64,000 nucleotides of DNA from Sphingopyxis indica (GTDB lineage Bacteria; Pseudomonadota; Alphaproteobacteria; Sphingomonadales; Sphingomonadaceae): assembly GCF_900188185.1 (NCBI RefSeq), contig NZ_FZPA01000011.1, forward strand, positions 1-64,000, written 5' to 3'. Shown here piece after piece: positions 42,847-52,084 of this stretch (its first letter is position 1; each line of letters begins with the position of its first letter). The notes under the pieces are model-generated. The model was given only the letters and a program-made list of their open reading frames with translations, did no database searches and was not told where the DNA came from. The position numbers were made by a program, and so were the translations under genes.

Positions 42847-44054
42847 CGTCCGCCTCCATCCAGCGGTTCCATGATGAGGTCGCGGGTCACCATGACCCGC
42901 AGCGCGAAACCCGGCCGGACCGTAATCGTCGGCGGGATCCGGAGCTGCCGCTCTACAAGCTGCCGGCCTGTATCGTCGATGCTGTCCTGCGTCCCGCGCC
43001 GCAGGGCCCGAACGAGACGGTCGTCGTCGCTCGCCCCGAGCTCGGCACCGGCGCCAAGCAGCGCCGAAATCAGCGCGCCCTTCAGCATATGTCCCCAATG
43101 ATGATCGCTCCGATCGGCAAGCCCGGCCATACCGGCCGTATCGGCTCCGGGCAGACGGTCGAGAGAAATCGAGCGCCCACCCGGCAGGATGAGCCGGTCC
43201 CACGCGAGCATCACCCTATTCTGTCCGTCGGCGATTTCGCTGTCATACGCGCCGATCAGCCGGGAACCCTGCGGAATGAGCAGGATGCGCCCGGTGGGGC
43301 TGTCATAGACATTCTGCGTCACCTGCGCCGTGATCTGGCCGGGAAGGTCGGACCTGATTCCGGTGATGAGCGCTGCCGGGATCACGCTGCCCGCCTGGAT
43401 CACATATCGCGATGAGGGGTCGGCAAGCCGCGCCATGCTTTCGGTCGGCCGGGCCCGGACGTCGCCCAAAAGGCCTCGTCGTGGGTCCGCGCCAGCCTGG
43501 CTCGGCTGCGGATCGGCGGGCGGCGTTCGCACCAAGCTATCGCCAATGGGCGAGGCCTGCCGATGCGATGAATTTCCGCCGCCGAGAAAGATCCCGCTCG
43601 CGCGCGCGCCTTCGCGTTCCTGCGCCGCCCGCGCGCGGGCCTGGCCGGCGGCCGTGATATGCGGATCGGCACGCGGAGGCGCACCGATCGGCGGCACCGC
43701 CTCGCCATTGTCGCGCGGGGCGGGGTTCGGTCGCCCGAGATCATCGGGTAGCGGCGCGCCGGGCCCAGGAATCTTGCCATAATCGCCCGGCCCGCCCGTC
43801 ACGAGCTCAGACCGGTTCGGCCGGTCGCTGTCATAGAGATTTTCGGATACCTTGGGCTTCGACGGCTGCAACGCGTAGAGAAGCGCGCCGCCGATCGCGA
43901 TACCCGAGGCGCCGCCGAGGATCGCAAGGGCCTTGCGCGACAGCCTCATCACCTTCGGGGGCTCGGCACCCAGCCGGAGCGGCTCCGCATCCGTGGGAGG
44001 CGCCGCGGCAGGTTCCAAATCCGCCTCCTCCGCCTCGCGTTCCGGCGCGCTCAC
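42843..44054 (-). CDS. trbI: TrbI (VirB10-like) channel protein
   Basis: A 403-residue envelope-spanning protein of the Trb type IV secretion core. It has a cytoplasmic acidic N-terminus, one membrane segment (ALAILGGASGIAIGGALLYAL), a Pro-rich periplasmic linker and a C-terminal beta-barrel domain (VIQAGSVIPAALITGIRSDLPGQ, LIPQGSRLIGAYDS and LRVMVTRDLIMEPL). It should link inner- and outer-membrane parts with TrbG and TrbF. The start overlaps the trbG stop. Confidence 0.94.
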   Translation of the reverse strand: MSAPEREAEEADLEPAAAPPTDAEPLRLGAEPPKVMRLSRKALAILGGASGIAIGGALLYALQPSKPKVSENLYDSDRPNRSELVTGGPGDYGKIPGPGAPLPDDLGRPNPAPRDNGEAVPPIGAPPRADPHITAAGQARARAAQEREGARASGIFLGGGNSSHRQASPIGDSLVRTPPADPQPSQAGADPRRGLLGDVRARPTESMARLADPSSRYVIQAGSVIPAALITGIRSDLPGQITAQVTQNVYDSPTGRILLIPQGSRLIGAYDSEIADGQNRVMLAWDRLILPGGRSISLDRLPGADTAGMAGLADRSDHHWGHMLKGALISALLGAGAELGASDDDRLVRALRRGTQDSIDDTGRQLVERQLRIPPTITVRPGFALRVMVTRDLIMEPLDGGGR

Positions 44055-44902
44055 GAGCGCCCCCGCACGCGCCCGGCGCGCTCGATGATCACTTTGCGCG
44101 CCGAGCGGCCGGCACCCATGCGAAGTTCGCCGCGCTCGAACAGCCGATCGACGATCATGAAGCGACCATGGACGCGGTAGTTCAGAAGCTCGGCTTCACC
44201 CTTTTCGTCCGCCGCGAACAGCGGAGGCATATCGCCCGTGGCGATTCCCTCGCCGAATTCGATGAAGATCTGCCGTCCGTCGTCAAACACACGGACCGGG
44301 CGCCAGTCCGGCTTGTCGCCCGAAAGCCGGTAACGGAAGTTGAGCGCGGTAAGATCGAGGCCGGCGGCCACCGGTGCGATCCGCTCGCGTTCCGCTTCGG
44401 CGGCACGCAGCGCGATCAGTTCGGCTTCCGGATAGGACCAGGAAACCGAGGCCATGTATGTGGCGGGCGTCGCGCGCAGCTCGAGGTGATAGGTCCGGCG
44501 GCTCGTGTTGATGACGATATTCGTCATGATGTCGGGCCGCGTTGGCTTAACGAGGATATGCACGCGGCGGTTCGCGCCGTTGCCGCCCACCGTATCGCCG
44601 ATAATCCAGCGTACCGTGTCGCCAGCGGCGACCGGCCCTGGGCCGACAAGCTCTTCGCCATCCTGCAGCACGATGTCCGTGACCCGCCCCGGTGCGGTAT
44701 AGACCTGGAACAATGCGCCCTCTTCCCACGCATATTTCTGGATCGCGCCCTGAAAGGTCGCGCGCTCGGGCTGGACGCGAGCGGCGTCGTTGGCGCGGCC
44801 GACGCTCGACTTCGGATCACGGCTCTCCGCGGCGATCGTTGGCGAGGACATGCCGAGCGCGACGGCGCCCGCCACTAGCGAAATATGGAAAACGGCGTTC
44901 AT
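44051..44902 (-). CDS. trbG: TrbG (VirB9-like) outer-membrane complex protein
   Basis: A 283-residue periplasmic protein with a signal peptide (ISLVAGAVALGMSSPTIAAES). The VirB9 core includes IVINTSRRTYHLELRATPATYMASVSW and a C-terminal beta domain (NYRVHGRFMIVDRLFERGELRMG). It forms the outer ring with TrbI. The start overlaps the trbF stop and its stop overlaps the trbI start. Confidence 0.94.
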   Translation of the reverse strand: MNAVFHISLVAGAVALGMSSPTIAAESRDPKSSVGRANDAARVQPERATFQGAIQKYAWEEGALFQVYTAPGRVTDIVLQDGEELVGPGPVAAGDTVRWIIGDTVGGNGANRRVHILVKPTRPDIMTNIVINTSRRTYHLELRATPATYMASVSWSYPEAELIALRAAEAERERIAPVAAGLDLTALNFRYRLSGDKPDWRPVRVFDDGRQIFIEFGEGIATGDMPPLFAADEKGEAELLNYRVHGRFMIVDRLFERGELRMGAGRSARKVIIERAGRVRGRS

Positions 44903-45582
44903 TGATTGAGCTCCTTCGACCAGGAAATAGCCGACACGAACACGCCGAGCGGATTGCGGCGGAGCGCGTCGGGCGTGCGCGGCGGCACGTGGGTGACGGT
45001 GACGATGGACGACCAGCGCGAGGTCTCGATCAGGCTCCCGTCCTGATAACGCCGCTCGGTCCAGGCGATACGGAAGCTGTCCTTCGATGCCCGGATCACG
45101 CTCGAGACGTCCACGGCCACCTGGACTTTGCCGACCTCGGCGAAGGGGTCGTTGTTGCGGGCATAGTCGTTGAGCGCTTGCGCGCCCGCCGCGGTCGTGA
45201 AGTCGTAGGCCGACAGCCAGGCTTTACGCAGCACGACCGGATCGGCGGGGATCGAGCGCACATGCTCGATGAAGCGCGCGAGGTGGAAGGCGGTCTGCGG
45301 ATCGGTCGGCTGATAATCCTCGTCCGCCGGTGCCACGGCCCGGACCTCGCCGAGCTTGTCGACCTCGACAACCCAGGGCGTGATCGTGCCGCGCGCCGAG
45401 TGCCAGATGAGCCCGCCCGCAAGAGCGCCCGAGAGGAGCAGCGAGCCGAAGCAGGCGAGCCGCCAGTTCTTCGCCTGGACACGCGCCGAGCCGATGCGGT
45501 CGTCCCAGACCTGTGCGGCGCGCTGATACGGCGTTACCGGCTCGGGCGCGCGCGCATAATGGGTGGAGGGTCTCTTGAACAT
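44899..45582 (-). CDS. trbF: TrbF (VirB8-like) assembly protein
   Basis: A 227-residue bitopic inner-membrane protein: N-terminus with TPYQRAAQVWDDRIGSARVQAKNW, one membrane segment (LACFGSLLLSGALAGGLIWH) and a periplasmic NTF2-like domain (FRIAWTERRYQDGSL and SIVTVTHVPPR). It nucleates the channel. The gene starts six bases after the trbL stop. Confidence 0.94.
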   Translation of the reverse strand: MFKRPSTHYARAPEPVTPYQRAAQVWDDRIGSARVQAKNWRLACFGSLLLSGALAGGLIWHSARGTITPWVVEVDKLGEVRAVAPADEDYQPTDPQTAFHLARFIEHVRSIPADPVVLRKAWLSAYDFTTAAGAQALNDYARNNDPFAEVGKVQVAVDVSSVIRASKDSFRIAWTERRYQDGSLIETSRWSSIVTVTHVPPRTPDALRRNPLGVFVSAISWSKELNQ

Positions 45583-45588
45583 GATCGG

Positions 45589-46869
45589 TCAGTCCTTCTC
45601 GCTGATGTCGGGCGCCGCGCCGCCGCCGTGGCTGTCGCCCGCCTTGAGGCTATGGGCGCCGATAGTGGCGCCCTGTGTCACCATCTGGCGGCGGCGCATC
45701 GCGGCAGCCCAGGCGGGCGGCGCATCGGCCGCCCGCGCAGGCGCCGCGCTGTCGGCCGGGCCGTCGCGCCCCGCCTCGAAGTTCGCCTTCATTTTCGCAC
45801 CGGCGCTGCGGAGCGGGGACGAGGCGCCGCTCGCCGCGGTGCGCGCGACATTGGCGAGGCCCGAACCGACCGCCCTCGCCCCGCTCTTTCCGGCCGCGCC
45901 TGCGGAATAAGCCCCCGAAGCGCTTCCGGCGCCCCGGGCGCCCGCCGCGGCCGCCCCGCGCGCCGCCGTTGCGGCGGCGCCGGCCGCGAGCGTCGCACCG
46001 GCGGCACCGGCAGCGAGAGTTGCGCCCGCCGCGACAGTAGTCCCGGCAGCAGCGCCGGCACCAAGCTGGGGTCCGCCAGCGACGATACCATTGGCGATGC
46101 CGGGTCCGAAGATGCCGAGGCCGAGCAAGGTGAGTGCGCCGAGCGCGATCGCCATCGCCTGCTCGATATCGGGCTCGGGACCGATGCCTGCATCGAGAAA
46201 GCGATCGAACAGCGTGGTGCCGATGCCGGTGATCACGGCGAGGACCAGCACCTTGATGCCAGAGGATATGATATGCCCGAGCACACGCTCGGCCATGAAC
46301 GCGGTCCGCCCGAAAAAGGCGAAGGGGATAAGGACGAAGCCCGCGAGGGTGACGAGCTTGAACTCGAGAATCGTCACGAAGACCTGCACCGCGAGAATGA
46401 AGAAGGCGAGCACGACGATGATCCAGGCGACGAGCAGGATCATGATCTGGACAAAGTTGGTGAAGAGCCCGACGGGTCCGAGAAGATCGGCGCTGGCGTC
46501 GAGCAAAGGTTCGGCGGCATCGAGCCCGGTTGCCGCAATCACGCCGGGACGCATGAAGTCGCCGATCGCCATCGCCCCGCCGCTCGCTTCCAGACCGAGG
46601 CCCGCAAAGCTTTCGAGCATGATCGTGGCCAGCCCCGAGAAGTTGCCGATGATGAAGGCGAAGACACCGATATAGAGCGTCTTCTTGACGAGCCGCTGCA
46701 GGACATCCTCATCGGCGCCCCACGCCCAAAAGAGCGCCGCGATCGTCACGTCGATCACGATCAGCGTCGATGACAGGAAGCCGACCTCGCCGCCGAGCAG
46801 ACCGAAACCGCTGTCGATATAGGCCTGGAAGACCGAAAGAAATTGGTCGATTACGCCCGTGTCGTTCAT
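45589..46869 (-). CDS. trbL: TrbL (VirB6-like) polytopic channel protein
   Basis: A 426-residue inner-membrane protein with six or seven membrane segments in the first 250 residues, such as LIVIDVTIAALFWAWG and IMILLVAWIIVVLAFFILAV. The long C-terminal part is Ala/Gly-rich and low-complexity and ends hydrophilic. It should form the inner-membrane part of the DNA path. I chose the ATG at 46869, which overlaps the end of the preceding trbK-like gene, because AGGAAG lies upstream. Confidence 0.92.
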   Translation of the reverse strand: MNDTGVIDQFLSVFQAYIDSGFGLLGGEVGFLSSTLIVIDVTIAALFWAWGADEDVLQRLVKKTLYIGVFAFIIGNFSGLATIMLESFAGLGLEASGGAMAIGDFMRPGVIAATGLDAAEPLLDASADLLGPVGLFTNFVQIMILLVAWIIVVLAFFILAVQVFVTILEFKLVTLAGFVLIPFAFFGRTAFMAERVLGHIISSGIKVLVLAVITGIGTTLFDRFLDAGIGPEPDIEQAMAIALGALTLLGLGIFGPGIANGIVAGGPQLGAGAAAGTTVAAGATLAAGAAGATLAAGAAATAARGAAAAGARGAGSASGAYSAGAAGKSGARAVGSGLANVARTAASGASSPLRSAGAKMKANFEAGRDGPADSAAPARAADAPPAWAAAMRRRQMVTQGATIGAHSLKAGDSHGGGAAPDISEKD

Positions 46870-47120
46870 CTCTCTTCCTCTCCCTGGCCGAAGAAACGAC
46901 GCCGCTTCGCCTCCCACGCCGCCTCGCACTCGGGATGGGCGACGGTGACGGTGCGACAGCGGCGCAGCGTGTCGCCATAATCGGGCCCAGCGTCCGCTCC
47001 GGAGATCTGCGCGGGAGCGGACGCACGGGGCGCGGGCGGGTCCGACGGCGCGACGAACGCGAGGGTCAAGACGAGACCGGCGAGCACTGCGATGCTCGCG
47101 ATCCTTCCCGCCCGGCCCAT
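46866..47120 (-). CDS. TrbK-alt-like entry exclusion protein
   Basis: An 84-residue protein with a hydrophobic N-terminus (IASIAVLAGLVLTLAFVA) and a conserved end, LRRCRTVTVAHPECEAAWEAKRRRFFG, the pattern of the putative entry exclusion protein TrbK-alt. Its position between trbJ and trbL is standard. It may reduce redundant transfer into cells already carrying the element. The stop overlaps the trbL start. Confidence 0.8.
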   Translation of the reverse strand: MGRAGRIASIAVLAGLVLTLAFVAPSDPPAPRASAPAQISGADAGPDYGDTLRRCRTVTVAHPECEAAWEAKRRRFFGQGEEER

Positions 47121-47121
47121 C

Positions 47122-47841
47122 TCAGTTGCCCTTGCGGAAGCGGCGGAAGCGTTCGCGCCCTTCGGCCTCCGCAGCCGCGGCGCGCGCGGCACCCAGCATT
47201 TCGGCGCGGCCCTGCGCCGCGATCGCCGCCGCGAGATCGCCGAGCTGCTGCGACTGGAGCGCGAGCAGCTGATTGCCCGCCTGCGCCGCCTGCAGTGCGC
47301 CTGTCGCCGACTGGCTGGCGCCCACCAGCGTGCCGATCGACTGGCGCGCGGCGCCCATATTGGTGACGACACCGGCCTGCACCTTCATCGCATCCTGAAA
47401 GGCGCCGACGCTGTCGTTCCAGCGCGCCTCGGCATTGGCGACGAGGGCCGCCTGCGGCCCCGTCAGCGCCGCACCCCTGTAGCGCGCATCGAATGTCTTC
47501 TGGATATCGCCGACGTCGAAGGCGACGCGCTGCGCCTCGCCCAGCAATTCGCGGGTGCGGTCGATCTGTCCTTGCAACTCCCGCAGCGTCGAGGTGGGCA
47601 GACTTTGCAGGTTGCGCGCCTCGTTGACGAGCGAGGTCGCCTGGTTCTGGAGCTGCTTGATCTGGTTGTTGATCTGCTCGAGCGTGCGCGCGGCGGTCAG
47701 CATATTCTGGGCATAGTTGCGCGGGTCGTGGACGATCCCGCCGATCTGCGCCGAGGCGGGCGCGACCACGGCGCCCGCCGGCACCATCGCGATCGCGATC
47801 AGACCGGCCAGCGCCGCACGGCGATAGAGGCTCTTCTTCAT
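47122..47841 (-). CDS. trbJ: TrbJ (VirB5-like) pilus-associated protein
   Basis: A 239-residue secreted protein with a signal peptide (LAGLIAIAMVPAGAVVAPASAQ) and long helices (LEQINNQIKQLQNQATSLVNEARNL and further), as in TrbJ/VirB5 minor pilins that sit at the pilus tip. GGAGT lies 8 nt before the ATG. The C-terminal helix is charged (EAEGRERFRRFRKGN). Confidence 0.93.
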   Translation of the reverse strand: MKKSLYRRAALAGLIAIAMVPAGAVVAPASAQIGGIVHDPRNYAQNMLTAARTLEQINNQIKQLQNQATSLVNEARNLQSLPTSTLRELQGQIDRTRELLGEAQRVAFDVGDIQKTFDARYRGAALTGPQAALVANAEARWNDSVGAFQDAMKVQAGVVTNMGAARQSIGTLVGASQSATGALQAAQAGNQLLALQSQQLGDLAAAIAAQGRAEMLGAARAAAAEAEGRERFRRFRKGN

Positions 47842-47854
47842 CAATTTCACTCCT

Positions 47855-50290
47855 TCAGGGGGCTGCGATTTCGAGATGGCCGAGCAGGTCGGCGGCCCAT
47901 GTGAGGCCACGGTGACGAAGCCAGGCGGCTGCGAACTGCTGCTGGCCATGGGCCGCCATCAGTTCGCCGATGCGGATCTGGTCGGACTTCGAGGAGGCGG
48001 CGGCAAAGGCGAGCGCGATGTCGCCGAGGCCCAGGTCGAACAGCCGGTTGCCGCGGCGCGACTGGCAATAATAATCGCGCTTCGGGGTCGCCCGGCTCAG
48101 GATTTCGATCTGGCGGTCATTGAGCCCGAACCGCTCATAAACCCGCGCGATCTGCGGCTCGGCGGCGCGCTCGTTCGGCAAGAATATCCGCGTGGGACAG
48201 CTTTCGATGATCGCGGGCGCGATCGGGGAGCTTTCGATATCGGCCAGGCTCTGCGTCGCGAAGATCACGCTCGCATTCTTCTTGCGCAGCGTCTTCAGCC
48301 ACTCGCGCAGCTGCGCCGCGAACGCTGGGCTGTCGAGGACGAGCCAGCCCTCGTCGATGATGATCAGTGTCGGCGAGCCGTCGAGGCGACCTTCGATCCG
48401 GTGGAACAGATAGGAGAGCACCGCACCCGCCGACGAGGCCCCGACCAGCCCTTCGGTTTCGAGCGCCTGCACCCGCGCGGAGCCGAGATGTTCGGCCTCG
48501 GCATCGAGCAGCCGGCCCCAGGGACCACCGACAAGATAGGGCGAAAGCGCAAGCTTTAGTCCCTGCGACTGGATGAGCACGGCAAGTCCGGTGAGCGTCC
48601 GCTCCGAAACCGGCGCGGTCGCAAGCGAGGTGAGCGCCGACCAGATATGCTCCTTGGCACCCGGATCGACCGCGACGCCTTCGCCGGCGAGCAGCGCGGC
48701 AAGCCATTCGGCCGCCCAGGCGCGTTCGGCCGCTTCGTCGATCCGCGCCAGCGGCTGCAGCGCGACCGAGCCGTCGCTGCCGGCCTCGTGCAGTGCGCCG
48801 CCAAGATCCTGCCAGTCGCCGCCCATGGCGAGCGCCGCGGCGCGGATCGAGCCGCCATAATCGAAGGCGAAGATCTGATTGCCCTCGTAGCGCCGGAACT
48901 GCATCGCCATCAGCGCGAGCAGTACCGACTTGCCGGCGCCGGTCGGGCCGACGACGAGGCAATGGCCGACGTCGCCGACGTGCAGCGAAAGGCGGAACGG
49001 GGTCGAACCTTCGGTCTTGCCGTACAGCAAGGGGGCATCACCGAAATGCTCGTCCCGTTCCGCCCCCGCCCACACCGCCGAGAGCGGGATCAGATGGGCG
49101 AGATTGAGCGTCGAGACTGGGGGCTGGCGGACATTGGCATAGACATGACCGGGCAGGCTGCCGAACCAGGCCTCGAGTGCATTCACGCCCTCGACGGTGC
49201 AAGTAAAGTCGCGGCTCTGGATGATCTTCTCGACCAGCCGGAGCTTCTCCGCCGCCAAGGCCGGATCGCGGTCCCACACGGTGATCGTCGCGGTGACATA
49301 GGCGATGCCCGCCTCGTCGGCGCCGAGCTCCTGCAGGGCCATGTCGGCGTCCGCCGCCTTGTTCGAGGCATCGCTGTCCATGAGGACCGAAGCCTCGTTC
49401 GTCATCACCTCCTTGAGGATCGCGCCGACCGACTTGCGCTTCGCGAACCATTGGCGCCGGATTTTCGTCAGCAGCCTGGTGGCGTCGCTCTTGTCGAGCA
49501 TGATCGCGCGGGTCGACCAGCGATAGCCGAAGGCCTGGCGATTGAGCTCGTCGAGCAGCCCCGGGAAGGTGACGCTCGGAAAGCCGGTGATGGTGAGCGT
49601 GCGCAAATGGTGATCGCCGAGCCGCGGCTCGAGACCGCCGACGAGCGCCTCGTCGGCGAGCAGCGCGTCGAGATAGGCGGGCGTCTCGGGGACGCGAACG
49701 CGCTGGACCTTGGTCGAGATACAGCTGTGAAGATAGGTCAGCGTTTCACCGTCATCCAGCCATTCGGCCTCGGGCATGAAGCCCTCGACGAGATGCAGGA
49801 CGCGTCCGGTCCGGTCGATGAAGCCCGCGAGCAGTTCCCTGGGATCAACCCCGGTCTTGGACCGTCCCTCATAGAGCCAGGCCTCGGCGCGCACGGCTTC
49901 CTCGGCGGGCGGCATCCAGAGCAGGGTCAGATAATAGAAGCTCTCGAAATGCGCGCCTTCCTCGCGAAACTGTTCGCGGCGCTCGACGTCGACCAGTCCG
50001 GAAACCGCGTCGGGAAACTCCGACACGGGATAGGACCGCGCCGGCACACGCTGCGCCTCGACGAACACCGCCCAGCCCGATCCGAGCCGGCGAAGCGTGT
50101 TATTGAGCCGCGCGGTGACCGCGACGAGTTCGGCGGGCGTGGCGCTGTCGAGGTCGGGTCCGCGAAAGCGCGCAGTGCGCTGGAAGGAGCCGTCCTTGTT
50201 CAGCACCACGCCCTCCGCCACCAGGCAGACCCAGGGGAGAAAATCGGCGAGGCGGGCGGATTTCGTGCGATATTCGGAGAGGTTCATCAT
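47855..50290 (-). CDS. trbE: TrbE (VirB4-like) ATPase
   Basis: An 811-residue cytoplasmic ATPase that powers pilus and channel assembly. Walker A is GPTGAGKS (near residue 447) and Walker B is LIIIDEGW (near 640), followed by SVIFATQSLADIESS. The N-terminal CagE/TrbE domain begins with SEYRTKSARLADFLPWVCL. The ATG overlaps the trbD stop (ATGA). The length is typical and no motif is lost. Confidence 0.95.
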   Translation of the reverse strand: MMNLSEYRTKSARLADFLPWVCLVAEGVVLNKDGSFQRTARFRGPDLDSATPAELVAVTARLNNTLRRLGSGWAVFVEAQRVPARSYPVSEFPDAVSGLVDVERREQFREEGAHFESFYYLTLLWMPPAEEAVRAEAWLYEGRSKTGVDPRELLAGFIDRTGRVLHLVEGFMPEAEWLDDGETLTYLHSCISTKVQRVRVPETPAYLDALLADEALVGGLEPRLGDHHLRTLTITGFPSVTFPGLLDELNRQAFGYRWSTRAIMLDKSDATRLLTKIRRQWFAKRKSVGAILKEVMTNEASVLMDSDASNKAADADMALQELGADEAGIAYVTATITVWDRDPALAAEKLRLVEKIIQSRDFTCTVEGVNALEAWFGSLPGHVYANVRQPPVSTLNLAHLIPLSAVWAGAERDEHFGDAPLLYGKTEGSTPFRLSLHVGDVGHCLVVGPTGAGKSVLLALMAMQFRRYEGNQIFAFDYGGSIRAAALAMGGDWQDLGGALHEAGSDGSVALQPLARIDEAAERAWAAEWLAALLAGEGVAVDPGAKEHIWSALTSLATAPVSERTLTGLAVLIQSQGLKLALSPYLVGGPWGRLLDAEAEHLGSARVQALETEGLVGASSAGAVLSYLFHRIEGRLDGSPTLIIIDEGWLVLDSPAFAAQLREWLKTLRKKNASVIFATQSLADIESSPIAPAIIESCPTRIFLPNERAAEPQIARVYERFGLNDRQIEILSRATPKRDYYCQSRRGNRLFDLGLGDIALAFAAASSKSDQIRIGELMAAHGQQQFAAAWLRHRGLTWAADLLGHLEIAAP

Positions 50291-50556
50291 GGGCGCATCC
50301 AGACGGGATATTTGAGGTGACGCCGGGCGACGTCGACGAATTGCGGGTCGCGGCGCGCGGCCCACACCGCGAGGGCGTGGCCGACCGCCCAGAGGACGAG
50401 GCCGACGATCCAGAGGCGGAGCCCGAGGCCCACCGCGCCCGCGAGGGTGCCGTTGACGATCGCGAGCGACCGCGGGGCGCCGCCCAGGAGGATGGGCTCG
50501 GCGAGCGCCCGGTGCACCGGAGCGAAGAAGCCCGGCACCTCCGCCTCCCGGCCCAT
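50287..50556 (-). CDS. trbD: TrbD (VirB3-like) membrane protein
   Basis: An 89-residue inner-membrane protein with GFFAPVHRALAEPILLGGAPRSLAI followed by one long or two short membrane segments (LWIVGLVLWAVGHALAVWAA). It starts one base inside the trbC stop and its stop overlaps trbE. It is a small core part of the channel, usually paired with VirB4/TrbE. Confidence 0.92.
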   Translation of the reverse strand: MGREAEVPGFFAPVHRALAEPILLGGAPRSLAIVNGTLAGAVGLGLRLWIVGLVLWAVGHALAVWAARRDPQFVDVARRHLKYPVWMRP

Positions 50557-50888
50557 CAGACAAGCGCTCCGCCGCCGAAGGAGAAGAAGGAGAGAAAGAA
50601 GCTCGAGGCCGCGAAGGCGATCGACAGGCCGAACACGATCTGGACCAGCCGGCGGAAGCCGCCCGAGGTGTCGCCGAAGGCGAGACTGAGCCCGGTCACG
50701 ATGATGATGATCACCGCGACGATCTTGGCGACCGGCCCCTCGATGCTGTCGAGGATCGACTGCAGCGGCGCTTCCCACGGCATCGAGGAACCGCCGGCCC
50801 TCGCCGGCGCCGAAACCGCGAGTGCGACAAAGAGCGCGGTCGAACAGAGCATAGCGCGGCGGGCGCCATGCCGCAGGGCATGGATCAT
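50556..50888 (-). CDS. trbC: TrbC (VirB2-like) pilin
   Basis: A 110-residue pilin precursor: a signal peptide ending PARA-GG, then two membrane helices (IVAVIIIIVTGLSLAFG and LVQIVFGLSIAFAASSFFLSFF) with a short hydrophilic turn containing GDTSGGFRR. Mature subunits should form the conjugative pilus. The ATG overlaps the trbB stop. Confidence 0.92.
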   Translation of the reverse strand: MIHALRHGARRAMLCSTALFVALAVSAPARAGGSSMPWEAPLQSILDSIEGPVAKIVAVIIIIVTGLSLAFGDTSGGFRRLVQIVFGLSIAFAASSFFLSFFSFGGGALV

Positions 50889-51868
50889 CGATTGTCTCCT
50901 TCGGGGGTGATGAGGTGGGTGAGGTGATATTCGAGGGTCAGCCGGTCGAACGCGTCGACGCGTGCGAGCTCTGCCAGCCTGCGTCCGGTTCCGTCGCGGA
51001 CGAGTACGGCGACGAGATCGATCGTCTCGGCGAGTAGCGCGCGCGGCACGGTGATCACGGCTTCCTGGATAAGCTGTTCCATCCGCCGGAGCGCGCCGAG
51101 CGCGCTGCCCGCGTGGATCGTGCCGACACCGCCGGGATGGCCGGTGCCCCAGGCTTTCAGAAGATCGAGCGCCTCGGGCCCACGCACCTCGCCGATCGGA
51201 ATGCGGTCGGGCCGAAGGCGGAGCGACGAGCGGACGAGATCGGAGAGCGACGCGACACCATCCCTGGTCCGCATCGCGACGAGGTTGGGTGCGGCGCATT
51301 GGAGTTCGCGCGTGTCCTCGATCAGGACGATGCGGTCGCTGCTCCCGGCGATCTCGGCGAGCAGTGCGTTGGTGAGCGTCGTCTTTCCGGTGCCCGTGCC
51401 TCCCGCGACGAGAATGTTGAGCCGGTCGCGCACGCCGGCTCGCAGCGTCTCGGCCGCGCCGTTCGACATGATGCCCGCAGCGACATAGTCGTCCAGCGTG
51501 AAGACGGAAATGGCCGGTTTACGTATTGCAAAGGTGGGCGCCGCGACGACAGGGGGCAGCAATCCTTCGAAGCGCTCGCCGCCGTCGGGCAGTTCGGCGG
51601 ACACGCGCGGCGCCACGCCATGGACTTCGGCGCCAACATGATGTGCAACGAGCCGGATGATCCGCTCGCCATCGGCCGCGCCCAGCCTCTCGCCGCTGTC
51701 CGAAATGCCTTCGCCGAGCCGGTCGACCCAAAGCCGGCCATCGGGATTGAGCATGACTTCGACGATTTCGGGGTCGGCGAGCCATTTCGCGATGGCAGCG
51801 CCCATCGCCGTGCGCAGCATGCGCGCGCTACGATTATGTGCCTCCAGCCGGATCGGTTCCGGGCCCAT
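50885..51868 (-). CDS. trbB: TrbB (VirB11-like) traffic ATPase
   Basis: A 327-residue hexameric ATPase of the secretion NTPase family. Walker A is GGTGTGKTT (near residue 155), the Asp box is [10 protein letters not shown], Walker B is [15 protein letters not shown], and the His box is [13 protein letters not shown] chose the ATG at 51868 with GGGGGA upstream; the open frame beyond it lacks family resemblance. It is the first gene of the trb operon. The upstream coupling-protein gene (traG) usual in such operons is absent. Confidence 0.94.
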   Translation of the reverse strand: MGPEPIRLEAHNRSARMLRTAMGAAIAKWLADPEIVEVMLNPDGRLWVDRLGEGISDSGERLGAADGERIIRLVAHHVGAEVHGVAPRVSAELPDGGERFEGLLPPVVAAPTFAIRKPAISVFTLDDYVAAGIMSNGAAETLRAGVRDRLNILVAGGTGTGKTTLTNALLAEIAGSSDRIVLIEDTRELQCAAPNLVAMRTRDGVASLSDLVRSSLRLRPDRIPIGEVRGPEALDLLKAWGTGHPGGVGTIHAGSALGALRRMEQLIQEAVITVPRALLAETIDLVAVLVRDGTGRRLAELARVDAFDRLTLEYHLTHLITPEGDNR

Positions 51869-52084
51869 CGGATCCCCCGTTTCTTGGAGCGGGCCAGGAC
51901 GCCGCTCGACGGGGAGAAGTAAGAGACGCAGGAAAGCCGTAGATTCAACAAGCATTTCCTCGCGTCGCAGCCTGGCGATGAAAGACAGGCCCTGGCGTAG
52001 GGCATTGCCCGGCGGGGAACTGATCCTGCCACGCAAGGAGGCGCGAAAACTTGCTTCGAGCACGATTTTGACAAGAGTGTAACA

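Noticed and set aside
44692-46773. A 693-codon open frame on the plus strand
   Set aside because: It is antisense to trbG, trbF and trbL, all of which are well supported; it is a composition artefact.
48647-50320. A 557-codon open frame on the plus strand
   Set aside because: It is antisense to trbE, whose Walker motifs are intact.
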